DNA of 64,000 nt from Kibdelosporangium aridum (GTDB lineage: Bacteria > Actinomycetota > Actinomycetes > Mycobacteriales > Pseudonocardiaceae). This document shows, piece by piece, positions 18,301 to 26,347 of this stretch; within the stretch, counting starts at the first letter, position 1; each line of letters begins with the position of its first letter. The notes under the pieces were generated by a model, which saw only the letters and a list, made by a program, of their open reading frames with translations, did not search any database and was not told the DNA's origin. The stretch spans positions 62,001 through 126,000 of the forward strand of contig NZ_FWXV01000007.1 of assembly GCF_900176515.1 (NCBI RefSeq), written 5' to 3'. Position numbers and translations under genes: made by a program.

Positions 18301-18467
18301 CCTGCGCCGCCGAGGATGACTTTGTCTCCGGTGACCAGGGTGATCCCCTGGCTGGGTTCCGCGGGCCGCGCCGACGGTTCAGCATGCGCCGCAGGAACTG
18401 ACAGGGATACCGCGATCAGTGCACCGATCACCGCGCGGCTCGTGTATGTCTTCATCGAGTACTTCAT
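15351..18467 (-). CDS. Large secreted subtilisin-family protease (S8)
   Basis: This extracellular protease of about 1038 residues has a signal peptide (SRAVIGALIAVSLSVPAAHA), a long propeptide, and an S8 domain with Asp in VAVLDTGIDSTHP, His in GHGTHVASIV and Ser in SGTSMAAPHVAGAA. Some 600 residues of beta-rich C-terminal modules follow, starting with a fibronectin-like region (YTNSGTSDVSLTFGVDVRDP). ATG at 18467 is used; a GTG at 18482 would add five residues. It is divergent from the MocR-type regulator, with a 78-bp shared upstream region. Confidence 0.9.
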   Translation of the reverse strand: MKYSMKTYTSRAVIGALIAVSLSVPAAHAEPSARPAEPSQGITLVTGDKVILGGAGGASVRPAKGRERIQFLTQRDTRGDVHVTPVDALSGLRAGQLDPRLFNVSQLIKHGFGDEARPDIPLIVSGTLGARSLPSIGASAVKVAKDSGFWKSRHSSRIWLDGPVKALLDKSVPQIGAPAAWQAGFTGKDTKVAVLDTGIDSTHPDLLDAVADAKDFTDSPSGTEDKHGHGTHVASIVTGRNEKYTGVAPDTRLVVGKVLNDRGSGSESGVIAGMQWAATSGARVINMSLGSEIPSDGTDVVSQAVNALTAQSGALFVIAAGNNGDLVGSPAAADAALTVGAVDSKDVLAPFSSRGPRFQDNAIKPEITAPGVDIVAAKAKGSFLADRLPNIGEHHLMMSGTSMAAPHVAGAAAILAGQHPAWKAAELKAALMNSAKPQPGVSIFEQGSGRVDVAKAVSQTVRSAPASVSNGVVRWPHTDDKPITNVLTYTNSGTSDVSLTFGVDVRDPAGRPAPAGMFTVSPATLVVPAGGQAQASMVVDTTVTAADGLYSGFVTAGDLRTPISVTREPESYDAKLEFIGFDGKPTPDYAMRIISFANPYQYQRYDASGSLTVRLPKGKYFLEAQLRQADRPMVIMTEPGLDLSKDVSLKLDARDARPVGLTLDRTGLRPAETFVELSSKMAWGTLDSAVRSEFGDVVVRPSTTSAPGEFRYSAGGRFAGESLLYNVRGDTDGKVPANPVLKVRDRDLVKVRSMHAATRPGTKGDREGLFDKPLPYSLDELYSPGVGWHSSFSERDVDGNPVQNIFTSEPRGFTRSTVEHWNQGVFGPVTPENSFRPFRYASRNADTMVFSIPMYSDSGTNREGYSPNTGTSTLYRDEVQIATRPGAGGGLFEVPPGKATYRLHVESTRDRTLSSKVVADFTFQSDTVTDPVPQPLPLMTVRFTPSLDEFSRASRVIPTIVPVSAGHNTKGEAWPTRVEVSHDKGATWRAAPLVSFGGKWYTVIGHPRDAASVSLRASARDSAGNSVNQTVIDAFGLK

Positions 18468-18545
18468 TACCGGTTCAGACACCGTCGATGGTCATTTCCC
18501 AATTACCACATAAGTCGCACTTGTCCACGGGTAGAGTGCTTTTCC

Positions 18546-19907
18546 ATGGCAGATGAGTGGTCCAGTTCGCTGGACGTTCACCTGGATTGGACCCCGGGGC
18601 TCGGCCGGAAGGGACTCGCGAAAGCGGTCCGCCAGGCGATCCGGGACGGCCGCTGGCGTCCTGGATCGGTCGTGCCGTCGACCCGGGCGCTGGCGCATGA
18701 CCTAGGCGTGGCACGGGGAACGGTCACTCGCGTCTACTCGGACCTCGCGGCCGAAGGCTACCTGCAGACGAGCCAGGGAGCGCCGACACGGGTCGCGACC
18801 GCGGGCGCGCAGCCGTTGACGCAACCACGTCCGATCGCCTCGCGGGAACCCGCGATGCGGTGGAACCTGATGGCGGGCAGGCCGGACGCCGCACTGTTCC
18901 CGCGTGACATCTGGCTTGCGTCGACCAAACGAGTACTGCAGCACACGCACAACGAGACCTTCGGTTACGGCGAGCCACGCGGTTCTTCCGTGCTGCGGGC
19001 GACTTTGTCGGCATACCTCGGCCGAAGCCGTGGCGTGCTGGCAGATCCGGCACGGATCGTGATCTGCTCGGGGTTCGCGCACGCGATGACTATTCTCGGG
19101 AACGCACTGCAAAGCGTGGGTATCCAGGAGATGGCATTCGAAGACCCGTCCTTCAACCGATTCCGTGATCTGGCAGGCGCCACCGGGCAGAAAATCGTCG
19201 GCGTTCCGGTGGACGGCAACGGAATGCGGATATCCGAACTGACAAGTCCGGCTGTTGTGGTCACTCCGGCGCACCAATCACCAATCGGCGTGACCATGTC
19301 GCCGGACCGACGGGCGACGCTGACGCAGACCGGCGCCGTGATCGTGGAAGACGACTACGACGGCGAGTTCCGCTATGACCGTCAGCAGGTTGGCGCGCTG
19401 CAGGCACTGGCACCGGAACGCGTGATCTACGCGGGCACAGCGAGCAAAACCCTGGCGCCTTCGCTACGGCTTGGCTGGCTGGTGCTGCCGCGGTCGCTCG
19501 TCGACCCGGTCATCGCCGCACTGGCCACGAGTGGGGCGCAGCCTTCGTTGCTGGATCAGTTGACTCTCGCGGACATGATCAGTACCGGGGCTTACGACCG
19601 GCACGTGCGACGTTGCCGAATCGAGTACCGCTCACGCCGGGACCGGCTCGCCGCCGCGCTCCCGCAACACCTGATCCCCCAGGGGATCTCGGCCGGGTTG
19701 CACCTGATGGTGCCGTTGTCGGAGGCCGCCGAGGCACAAGTGCCCACAGTGGCTCGCCGGCATTCCCTCGCCGTGGCCACGGTCAGCCCGATGTCCATGG
19801 GAGAGAAACGGCACGGGCTGGTGGTCGGGTACGGCGCGTCGTCCAAGAACGCCTTCGGCGGGGCGCTTGACGCTCTGCTGAATGTCCTGCGTGAGCTGCA
19901 AGACTGA
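18546..19907 (+). CDS. MocR/PdxR-type regulator (GntR wHTH fused to class-I aminotransferase fold)
   Basis: The 453-residue protein has an N-terminal winged helix (PSTRALAHDLGVARGTVTRV, with the following YSDLAAEGYL) and an aminotransferase-like domain with VEDDYDGEFRYD and the PLP-lysine motif YAGTASKTLAPSLRLGW. MocR regulators sense PLP or amino-acid-derived ligands and usually act on a divergent gene, so the protease upstream is a candidate target (inference). Only three bases separate its stop from the downstream methyltransferase. Confidence 0.9.
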   Translation: MADEWSSSLDVHLDWTPGLGRKGLAKAVRQAIRDGRWRPGSVVPSTRALAHDLGVARGTVTRVYSDLAAEGYLQTSQGAPTRVATAGAQPLTQPRPIASREPAMRWNLMAGRPDAALFPRDIWLASTKRVLQHTHNETFGYGEPRGSSVLRATLSAYLGRSRGVLADPARIVICSGFAHAMTILGNALQSVGIQEMAFEDPSFNRFRDLAGATGQKIVGVPVDGNGMRISELTSPAVVVTPAHQSPIGVTMSPDRRATLTQTGAVIVEDDYDGEFRYDRQQVGALQALAPERVIYAGTASKTLAPSLRLGWLVLPRSLVDPVIAALATSGAQPSLLDQLTLADMISTGAYDRHVRRCRIEYRSRRDRLAAALPQHLIPQGISAGLHLMVPLSEAAEAQVPTVARRHSLAVATVSPMSMGEKRHGLVVGYGASSKNAFGGALDALLNVLRELQD

Positions 19908-19910
19908 CGC

Positions 19911-20549
19911 ATGCGCCTGACGAGCCAGGAAGAGCTCCTCCGTTCAGACGTCGTCGCCAACAGAGCGATGAACAGAACGAGACCGCTGAGAGGCAGGGAC
20001 AGCTACGAGACAGCGCTGGCACTGGACATCATCGGGCTGAAGCCCAAGACGTGGCTGGACCTCTGCTGCGGAAGCGGGACGGCGCTCAACGAAGCAGCGA
20101 TCATGCTGCCGGAAAGCCGGATCACCGGCGTCGACCTGGCCGGGCACTTCATCACCAGACCGGCGGCCAACCTCACCCTGATCGAAACACCGCTGGAAAC
20201 CTGGGAGCCGCGGAGCAAGTACGACCTCATCACCTGCGTGCACGGGTTGCACTACCTCGGGGACAAGCTGGGCACCATCAGCCGGGTGGCTCAGTGGCTG
20301 AAGCCCGAAGGCCTGCTGGTGGCCAACTTCGAGACGGCGGCCATCCGTGACCACGACGGAAACCCGGTGAACCTGACTCCAGCGCTGAAAGCAGCGGGCT
20401 TCAGCCACAACGCGAAAACCAAGCGAATACGCAAGCAAGGCCCGGAGACCACGCCGTTGCCGTGGAAGTACCTAGGAGCGGACAAGAACGCAGGCCCCAA
20501 CTACACGGGCCAGCCCGCAGTCCACTCCTACTACCAGACCCACGGGTAG
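19911..20549 (+). CDS. Class I SAM-dependent methyltransferase
   Basis: The 212-residue protein has SAM motif I TWLDLCCGSGTAL near residue 47, ITGVDLAGHF (motif II) and YDLITCVHGLHYLGD (motif IV region). The C-terminal sixty residues are basic and family-unspecific. It is in an operon with the MocR regulator, three bases apart, and overlaps the convergent kinase gene by 19 bp. Substrate unknown. Confidence 0.82.
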   Translation: MRLTSQEELLRSDVVANRAMNRTRPLRGRDSYETALALDIIGLKPKTWLDLCCGSGTALNEAAIMLPESRITGVDLAGHFITRPAANLTLIETPLETWEPRSKYDLITCVHGLHYLGDKLGTISRVAQWLKPEGLLVANFETAAIRDHDGNPVNLTPALKAAGFSHNAKTKRIRKQGPETTPLPWKYLGADKNAGPNYTGQPAVHSYYQTHG

Positions 20550-22009
20550 GGCTTACCGAGCCTGCGTTGCCGCATCAGCAACCCGGGAAGCAGGAACGCC
20601 AAGCAGATCGCCGCCCCGCGAACCGGCGAGTCGATGTAGAGGAACGGGTTGCCGTTCACCGTACCGCCGATCATCTGTCCGATGTAGACGGCCGTGCACA
20701 GCCCGCCGATCACGAGCATGACGCGTTCCAGGATCTTCTCCCCCAAGCCGGTGCGCCGGGGACCGAGCACTCGTTTGCCGAACGGCCCGAGTGACCACAG
20801 GAAACGCAACTCGAGTCGCCGCTTGCGCATCCACAGGCCAATGAACAGCGGCAGCGACACGACGAAGAACGTGAACGCCACGTCCGGCACGGGCACACCG
20901 GTCACCAGGTCGTCGACGTAGGTCATGACCCCCAGCAAGCCAAAGGCCAGCAGAAACGACTCGCCGATCCGCCGTGGCGCGGAATCACGGAGCAGCACTT
21001 GGGGCCCTGCCGCAGCAGGAGTGACCATCGTGCCCGCGGGAGCGGCAGCCGGTCGGACGACCGGGATCGTCGGCATGTCCACGGGCACAGCGGAAGCAGA
21101 GCCGGACGGCGGCCGCGGCGCAGCGAGTTGATCACGGAACGGCCGGGTCGGGTCCATCGGGATCAACCCACCGCGGGGCGGCGGGATCAGGGGTAACAGG
21201 ACGTCGTAGACCTCGTTGGCGGAGGCGGGCCGATGGTCCGGCTGTTTGGCGAGCAACCGTGTGATCAGGTCAGCCAGTCGCGGATCGGCGTCCGGACGTA
21301 GCGACAACACAGGCTCAGGGGTGTCGTTGTAGTGCCGGTGCATCATCGCCAACGCCGTGTGGGCGTCGAAGACGTACCGTCCGGTCACCAGTTCGTACAG
21401 GACACAGCCGAGCGAGTAGAGGTCGCTGCTGGGGCTGGTTTGCCCGTGCATGGCTTGCTCTGGCGCCATGTACGCCGGTGTCCCGACTGTCTCCGCAGTA
21501 CGGGTGATCCGGGTCATGTCGACGTCACGCAGCACGGCGATGCCGAAGTCGAGGACCTTGACCTCACCGGTGTCGGTGATCATCACGTTGCGGGGCTTGA
21601 GGTCCCGGTGAACGAGCCCGGCCGCGTGCGCCGCGGCCAGAACCGAGGCGATCTGCGCGCCGATCGCCGCCACCCAGGCCACCGGCACCGGCTCGTGCTC
21701 CGCTTGGAACTCCGCCAGGTCCGCACCGGCGATCAGCTGCATCACCACGTAGAGGTCGTCTTCGTCCTGGCCGGTGTCGTACACCGCCGGCACGCCGGGG
21801 TTCTCCAGCTTCGCGGTCAGCCGGGCTTCCCGGTCGAACCTGTGGATCAACGCCTCGACGTCGGCACCGGCAGGCAAAGTGTTGGGGCGCAGCAGCTTCA
21901 CCGCGACGTCGCGGTCCAGCCGGTAGTCACGGCCGAGCCACACCTCGCCCATCCCGCCGCGGCCAAGCGGCCGGACGAGCTCGTACCGATCACCGACAAC
22001 CCGCTGCAC
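20531..22009 (-). CDS. Membrane Ser/Thr protein kinase (PknB/Hanks type)
   Basis: The 492-residue kinase has the glycine loop LGRGGMGEVW near residue 16, the VAVK lysine, the catalytic loop VHRDLKPRNV, DFGIAV and MAPEQAMHG. A Pro/Ala-rich linker (residues about 285-335) leads to four predicted membrane helices in place of extracellular PASTA repeats. The start is GTG with GAGAGG upstream. It lies 35 bp downstream of the HTH-methylase gene in the same direction and is probably co-transcribed. Confidence 0.92.
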   Translation of the reverse strand: MQRVVGDRYELVRPLGRGGMGEVWLGRDYRLDRDVAVKLLRPNTLPAGADVEALIHRFDREARLTAKLENPGVPAVYDTGQDEDDLYVVMQLIAGADLAEFQAEHEPVPVAWVAAIGAQIASVLAAAHAAGLVHRDLKPRNVMITDTGEVKVLDFGIAVLRDVDMTRITRTAETVGTPAYMAPEQAMHGQTSPSSDLYSLGCVLYELVTGRYVFDAHTALAMMHRHYNDTPEPVLSLRPDADPRLADLITRLLAKQPDHRPASANEVYDVLLPLIPPPRGGLIPMDPTRPFRDQLAAPRPPSGSASAVPVDMPTIPVVRPAAAPAGTMVTPAAAGPQVLLRDSAPRRIGESFLLAFGLLGVMTYVDDLVTGVPVPDVAFTFFVVSLPLFIGLWMRKRRLELRFLWSLGPFGKRVLGPRRTGLGEKILERVMLVIGGLCTAVYIGQMIGGTVNGNPFLYIDSPVRGAAICLAFLLPGLLMRQRRLGKPYPWVW

Positions 22010-22044
22010 AGTACCGATCCCTCTCTGGGCCAGTCCTCTCCGGC

Positions 22045-23913
22045 CTAGTTCCTCTCCGGTGCCACCAGCCCGTCGACCAGCCCGTCCACAGTGGCCTGGA
22101 TGACCCGCTCGGCAAGGCCGGCGGCCCGGCCGACAGCGGTGCCGAAACTCCCCAGTGCGGAGAAGACTGCCGCATACCTGCGCTGGTCGGCCAGTGGCAT
22201 TCTCGGGACCTCACATCGTCGCACGTCCAGCCGGGCGGCCGCGGACAGGTGGGCGCTGGCCTGCCGGGAGTTCGCCGAACCGCTGAGAAACCCGGCGAGG
22301 AACCACGGGTCGAGCACCTCGGGATTGGGCCGCAGCAGACAGAGGCCTCGGCCGAGCACTGCGCCCGTGTCGCTCACGACGCGCGCGACCAGCTTATGGC
22401 CCGCCGTCGGCATGACGACGTCGCCGGGCTGCACGCGCACGGCGGATGCCGCGAGGTCACGCGAGATCCGTCGGGACGCTGGCCGGTCAGCGAGCACATC
22501 GGACAGCTCCAGCAACGGGACCGCGTCGCCGGTGGGTGATGTGGGAGCGTCCGAGTTGAACAGTGTCAACGCGCCGGTCTTCATCAGCTCGGCGACCGTG
22601 GTCATCACGCGGTGCTGCTGGCCGCGTCCGGTCCAGTCCAGTGTCGGCAGCAAAGGCGGCAACGCGCTGAGCCGGGTGGTGAGCTCGCGGTGTCCGGCGA
22701 GCAGTTTCTCGGCTGTGTCGGGTGCGGACGAGATCGGCAGGTTACGGGCCGGGGTCAGGTCCACCTCCTCGCCCAGCAGGTCAAGCACGGGGATCATGCG
22801 TGACACACCTGGCTCGTCCTCGGCCGCTCTGTCCGGCGCGTCGAACGCGCGCCACGCGGCGATCGCACGCGCTGCGGCCTCGTCCCACTCCGCAGTGGTC
22901 GCTTCGAGAACAAGAACCTGTGGATCGGCGGGCTGCCCTGGTCGACGCAGCATCCATAGGTGGACGGGGCCGGGCAGCGCGAGCACCGCCCGCAACGCGC
23001 CGCGCCGCAGCAACTCCGCACGGATCCGACGGCCTGAGCGTCGGGCTGCCACCGACGGCGGCATCAGCATGGCGATGAGTCCGCCTGGTTTGACGTGCGC
23101 CAACGCATGCTGCACCCAGGCCAGTTCGGACTCCATCCGCGGTGGGATGCCGTACTCCCAGCGCTCATCGTGCAGGAGTTCCTCGTGCCCCCACTGCCGT
23201 TCACCGACCGGCGGGTCGCATACGACCGCGTCCACGAGCCTGCCGTGATACGCGTCGTGCAGCAGTGAATCCGCCGCCTTGACCTCGACCTGCACGCCCC
23301 GCAGGGCCAGCCGGACCTCAGCCAGCGACGCCAGCCCAGGGTCGATCTCCTGGCCGAGGCAGTGCACCGGCCCACCGGTCCGGCCCGCGACCGCGGCCAG
23401 CAGGGTTCCGGCACCGCAGGCCGGATCGAGGACCATCCCGCTGGACAGGCCCACCAGCTCGGCGACCAGCCGCGCCATGTCCGGCGACGTCACCGCCATC
23501 CACCGGGCATTGGCCTGCACGAACCGCTCCCACAGCGCCTCGGCTGTGGCCACTGGGCCGTGCTCGTTGGCCAGTGTCGCCACTTCGTTCAGCAGCGCGG
23601 GAGCGACAGGATTGCCGTCCGAGCGTCGCAACAGGAACGCCCCGATCGCGGCCAGCACGTCGGCGGGTTCCTGGTCGCCGCGATGGGCCTCCAGCAGCTG
23701 CCACAGCCGCTCCCATGGCGAGACTGCCTGCAGTTTGCCCTGCTCACGTAGCCAGCGCTCGACTTCGGAAAGGGTGAACAGCGGGCTGTTCGGGGTGCCA
23801 CCCACCGGAGCGGGGAAGTCCTCGTACCGCCGCCGCCAGTTGCTCACCGCGGCCCGGCCGACTCCGGCCAGCCTGGCGATGTCCGCGGCCGTGACGGCAG
23901 CCTCGTTCGACAC
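22045..23913 (-). CDS. HTH / N6-adenine-type DNA methylase / HsdS-like specificity fusion
   Basis: The 622-residue protein combines three parts: an N-terminal helix-turn-helix (ADIARLAGVGRAAVSNWRRR), an HsdM-type methylase core (SAM motif VLDPACGAGTLLAAV near residue 180), and a C-terminal region resembling one half of a type I specificity subunit (LDPWFLAGFLSGSANSRQAS and CEVPRMPLADQRRYAAVF). Motif IV reads CDPPV where N6-methylases normally have an aromatic residue after the PP, so catalysis may be altered. No restriction nuclease is encoded nearby. The GTG at 23913 has GGAAGGAG seven bases upstream and is preferred over an earlier ATG at 23964. Confidence 0.82.
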   Translation of the reverse strand: MSNEAAVTAADIARLAGVGRAAVSNWRRRYEDFPAPVGGTPNSPLFTLSEVERWLREQGKLQAVSPWERLWQLLEAHRGDQEPADVLAAIGAFLLRRSDGNPVAPALLNEVATLANEHGPVATAEALWERFVQANARWMAVTSPDMARLVAELVGLSSGMVLDPACGAGTLLAAVAGRTGGPVHCLGQEIDPGLASLAEVRLALRGVQVEVKAADSLLHDAYHGRLVDAVVCDPPVGERQWGHEELLHDERWEYGIPPRMESELAWVQHALAHVKPGGLIAMLMPPSVAARRSGRRIRAELLRRGALRAVLALPGPVHLWMLRRPGQPADPQVLVLEATTAEWDEAAARAIAAWRAFDAPDRAAEDEPGVSRMIPVLDLLGEEVDLTPARNLPISSAPDTAEKLLAGHRELTTRLSALPPLLPTLDWTGRGQQHRVMTTVAELMKTGALTLFNSDAPTSPTGDAVPLLELSDVLADRPASRRISRDLAASAVRVQPGDVVMPTAGHKLVARVVSDTGAVLGRGLCLLRPNPEVLDPWFLAGFLSGSANSRQASAHLSAAARLDVRRCEVPRMPLADQRRYAAVFSALGSFGTAVGRAAGLAERVIQATVDGLVDGLVAPERN

Positions 23914-23931
23914 CGGCCCGCTCCTTCCAAG

Positions 23932-24002
23932 TTCACACGTCGTGTGGACGGAAACATATCGCATCCACAGAACTCGTGTTGACAGAGTTCACACGAATGT
24001 GG
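23932..24002. promoter_or_regulatory. Divergent promoter region with two TTCACACG sites
   Basis: TTCACACGTCGTGTGG (23932-23947) is a near-perfect dyad, and TTCACACGAATGTGG (23988-24002) repeats it 56 bp away. The second copy lies just behind a TTGACA hexamer (23979-23984), in the spacer of the predicted SARP promoter. The first lies between the methylase start and its own predicted promoter. The layout suggests one regulator controlling both divergent genes; which protein binds is not known, but both neighbours have DNA-binding domains. Confidence 0.65.
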
Positions 24003-24059
24003 TCCGATTTCGCCGCAACACCGAAACGGAAGACGGAACTCTGACAGGGAGTTGGGGTC

Positions 24060-24821
24060 ATGACTACCGCCACGATCGACCGCACCGCCAATGACGAGCT
24101 GAAATTCGGCGTGCTGGGACCGCTGACCGTGTCGGCAGCCGACGGTTCACTGGTCGCGCTGCGAGGCACCCGGCTGCCCGCGTTGCTGACCGAGCTGTTG
24201 TTCCACGCCAACCGCTGGGTGCCGATGAGCAGGCTCGTCGACGTGCTGTGGGGTGACACCCCGCCCAAGTCGTACGTGTCGAACCTGCACACGTACATCC
24301 ACCGGCTGCGTGGCCGTGGCATCCCGATCGAGCAGGTCGGCGGCGGCTACCGGATCACCGTCGACGTCACCGGCCTCGACCTGCTGACCTTCCAGGCCGA
24401 AGCGGACGCGGGCCGTCAAGCCGTCCGCCGGGGCGACTACGAAGCCGCCGCACGGCACTTGCGGTCCGCCCTGCGGCAGTGGCGCAGCGCGGACATGTGC
24501 GCGATCGACCAGCCACACCTCGAACTGGAGGCAGCGAGGCTGGAAACCGAACGCATCGCGGTGGTCGAGGAGTGCATCGACGCCGAACTCGCCTGCGGCA
24601 AGGCCGGTGAACTCCTCGGTGAGCTGGACATGCTGGTGCGGCAGTACCCGCTACGGGAACGGTTCGCCGCGCAGTACATGCGCGCGTTGGCCGCGACGGG
24701 CAGGCGGGCCGAGGCACTGGAGATCTACCAACGGTCCCGCCATGCCCTGGTCGACCAGCTCGGCATCGAGCCGGGCAGGCAACTGCGGCAGGTGCACGAA
24801 ATGATCCTCAATGGACAGTGA
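24060..24821 (+). CDS. SARP-family transcriptional activator (AfsR/DnrI type)
   Basis: The 253-residue regulator has an OmpR-like winged helix (residues about 15-95, including FGVLGPLTVSA and YVSNLHTYIHRLR) and a bacterial transcriptional activation domain (BTAD, residues about 100-250, ending RSRHALVDQLGIEPGRQL). It has no ATPase or TPR extension, so it is a short SARP. SARPs usually activate secondary-metabolite clusters, but no such cluster is adjacent. AGGGAG precedes the ATG. It is divergent from the HTH-methylase gene. Confidence 0.9.
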   Translation: MTTATIDRTANDELKFGVLGPLTVSAADGSLVALRGTRLPALLTELLFHANRWVPMSRLVDVLWGDTPPKSYVSNLHTYIHRLRGRGIPIEQVGGGYRITVDVTGLDLLTFQAEADAGRQAVRRGDYEAAARHLRSALRQWRSADMCAIDQPHLELEAARLETERIAVVEECIDAELACGKAGELLGELDMLVRQYPLRERFAAQYMRALAATGRRAEALEIYQRSRHALVDQLGIEPGRQLRQVHEMILNGQ

Positions 24822-24896
24822 AAAGAACGACGCTGTGAACCGCGACATGGGCTACGCCCGCAACCGCGACATGAACTTCGGTGACCGGGACTGGAA

Positions 24897-25805
24897 TCAC
24901 TCGTCGAACGACGCGGTCTCGATCCACTCCTGCGCGGTCATCGCCCACCAGTCCTCGGCGAGACCCTTGAGCACGTACTCGTACGGCAGCCAGCCGTAAC
25001 CGTTGTCGCCCCACGACTCGCCCCACGAGTTGCGGATCAGGAACGCACCCTTCTGCGACTTGCCGTCGACCGGGTTCTTGATCGTCCGGTTGTCGTCGTA
25101 GCCGACCGCGACGATCGCGTGCCCGCCCTGGACGTTCTCCCCCTTGGCGGGATAGGGAATCTCCCCCGGCTTGTCTGGCCGCCGGATGCTTCCGTACACC
25201 GTGAACCCGAACATGGACGGCACCCCGGCCGCGAGGTGTTGACGAACCGTGGCAAGGACTTGTGGCCCCGAGGCACCCGACGGGTCCAGCCGGAAGTACG
25301 TCAGCGCTTGGAAGTTCTGGGCGAACGCGAAGCTGAACGCGGGCGGGTCCTCCTCGAACCTGGCGATCTCGTACGGCCAGTACCGCTCCGGCGGAACGCC
25401 GAACAACGCCAATGCGCCCATGGTGCTGCGCAGATATGCCCCGGTGTCCCCGGTCAGCCCGAGGTACTGGCGGGTCACCTTGTACAGGAACAGCCTCGAC
25501 ATCTCCATGTACTTGCCGAAGGAGCGACGTTGGAAGTACTCGACGATGCCGCACGCCGCGTTCGCGGTGCAGGAGCCGATCGTCTCCTGGTCCTCGACCG
25601 GCGAGAACCACTCACGCAGGTCGACCTTGTCCGGTGGCTCAGCCGCCGAGTCACTCGCCAGCGCCTGCAACGCCGGGGATGCGGATGACGCCAGTAACTT
25701 GCGGACCTCTGGCGAGTCGTACGTCAGGTCACGGACGTCCGGCCGGTCGGGCAGCCAGCCCATCCCGGTCACGTCGGTCCGGCCAGGCAGCGAAATCGTG
25801 TCCAT
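24897..25805 (-). CDS. Papain-family (C1) cysteine peptidase without signal peptide
   Basis: The 302-residue protein has the C1 catalytic set: Gln and Cys in QETIGSCTANAACG near residue 75, His in GGHAIVAVGYDD, and Asn in IRNSWGESWGDNGYGWLPYEYV (split after GDNG). No signal peptide or propeptide of normal size is present, so it probably acts in the cytoplasm or is exported by another route. The ATG at 25805 follows GAGGGAGA; the 72-residue in-frame extension upstream has no coding character. Confidence 0.88.
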   Translation of the reverse strand: MDTISLPGRTDVTGMGWLPDRPDVRDLTYDSPEVRKLLASSASPALQALASDSAAEPPDKVDLREWFSPVEDQETIGSCTANAACGIVEYFQRRSFGKYMEMSRLFLYKVTRQYLGLTGDTGAYLRSTMGALALFGVPPERYWPYEIARFEEDPPAFSFAFAQNFQALTYFRLDPSGASGPQVLATVRQHLAAGVPSMFGFTVYGSIRRPDKPGEIPYPAKGENVQGGHAIVAVGYDDNRTIKNPVDGKSQKGAFLIRNSWGESWGDNGYGWLPYEYVLKGLAEDWWAMTAQEWIETASFDE

Positions 25806-25932
25806 GTCTCCCTCACAGGTGTTGTCGGACGGCGATATCGCTGTAAGAGGGACCATCCGGCCGTCAGATACTCCATTCGGCCGAATTGTGCCCAAACGGG
25901 CATGAACGCCCCGGACTGTCCCGACTGGGTGG

Positions 25933-26244
25933 TCAGTCGAACCGCACGTGACGAACCTGGGTCCAGGTCCGACGCAGCTGACGGCGCAACGAACTGCCCG
26001 TGTCGCGCTCCAGCCGGACACCCGCCGACGTGGCGATGTGCTCCGCCACTTGGGAGATCGACCGGGAATCGGTCCAGACGTGCATGTCCTGGAAGTCCTG
26101 CCGCAACGCGCGTGGGGTCATCCGGTGCAGCCCGAACCCGACATGCTCGGGGTCGCACACCACACTGCCGGGCAGCCGCCGGTGGATTTCGTACGCTGTC
26201 TGCGTCTTGCCGCCGCCGAAGGGGCCGTTGATCCAGATCAGCAC
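25933..26244 (-). pseudogene. TmrB-like P-loop ATP-binding protein with internal deletion
   Basis: The 103-residue reading frame starts like TmrB-type ATP-binding proteins (MLIWINGPFGGGKTQTAYEI, Walker A near residue 8, then CDPEHVGFGLHRM) and ends like the same family's C-terminus (SISQVAEHIATSAGVRLERD, then SLRRQLRRTWTQVRHVRF). The middle of about 90 residues, normally between the DFQ motif and the C-terminal helix region, is missing in frame after RQDFQD. The GTG start has GAGAGGG upstream, so it could still be translated. I call it a degraded gene; a shortened functional protein is possible. Confidence 0.6.
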
Positions 26245-26347
26245 CGTCCGACCCTCTCACAGGTGATCCACGTCACAGCGTTCAACACCTGCGGGGCGGT
26301 TCGGGTTTCCCGGCTGCATTCGACACATCGAGCAGAAGGGAGCGGCG

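Noticed and set aside
20531..24821. Reading the kinase-methylase pair as a Pgl or BREX defence system
   Set aside because: The phosphatase PglZ, an ATPase partner and PglW features are absent, and the methylase motif IV is unusual; the idea is kept only as a hypothesis in the findings.
24811..24999. Small frame of 62 codons starting inside the SARP stop region
   Set aside because: Only 75 bp are free of other genes, the rest lies opposite the C1 peptidase, and no ribosome site or homology supports it. Its repeated AACCGCGACATG words were noted.
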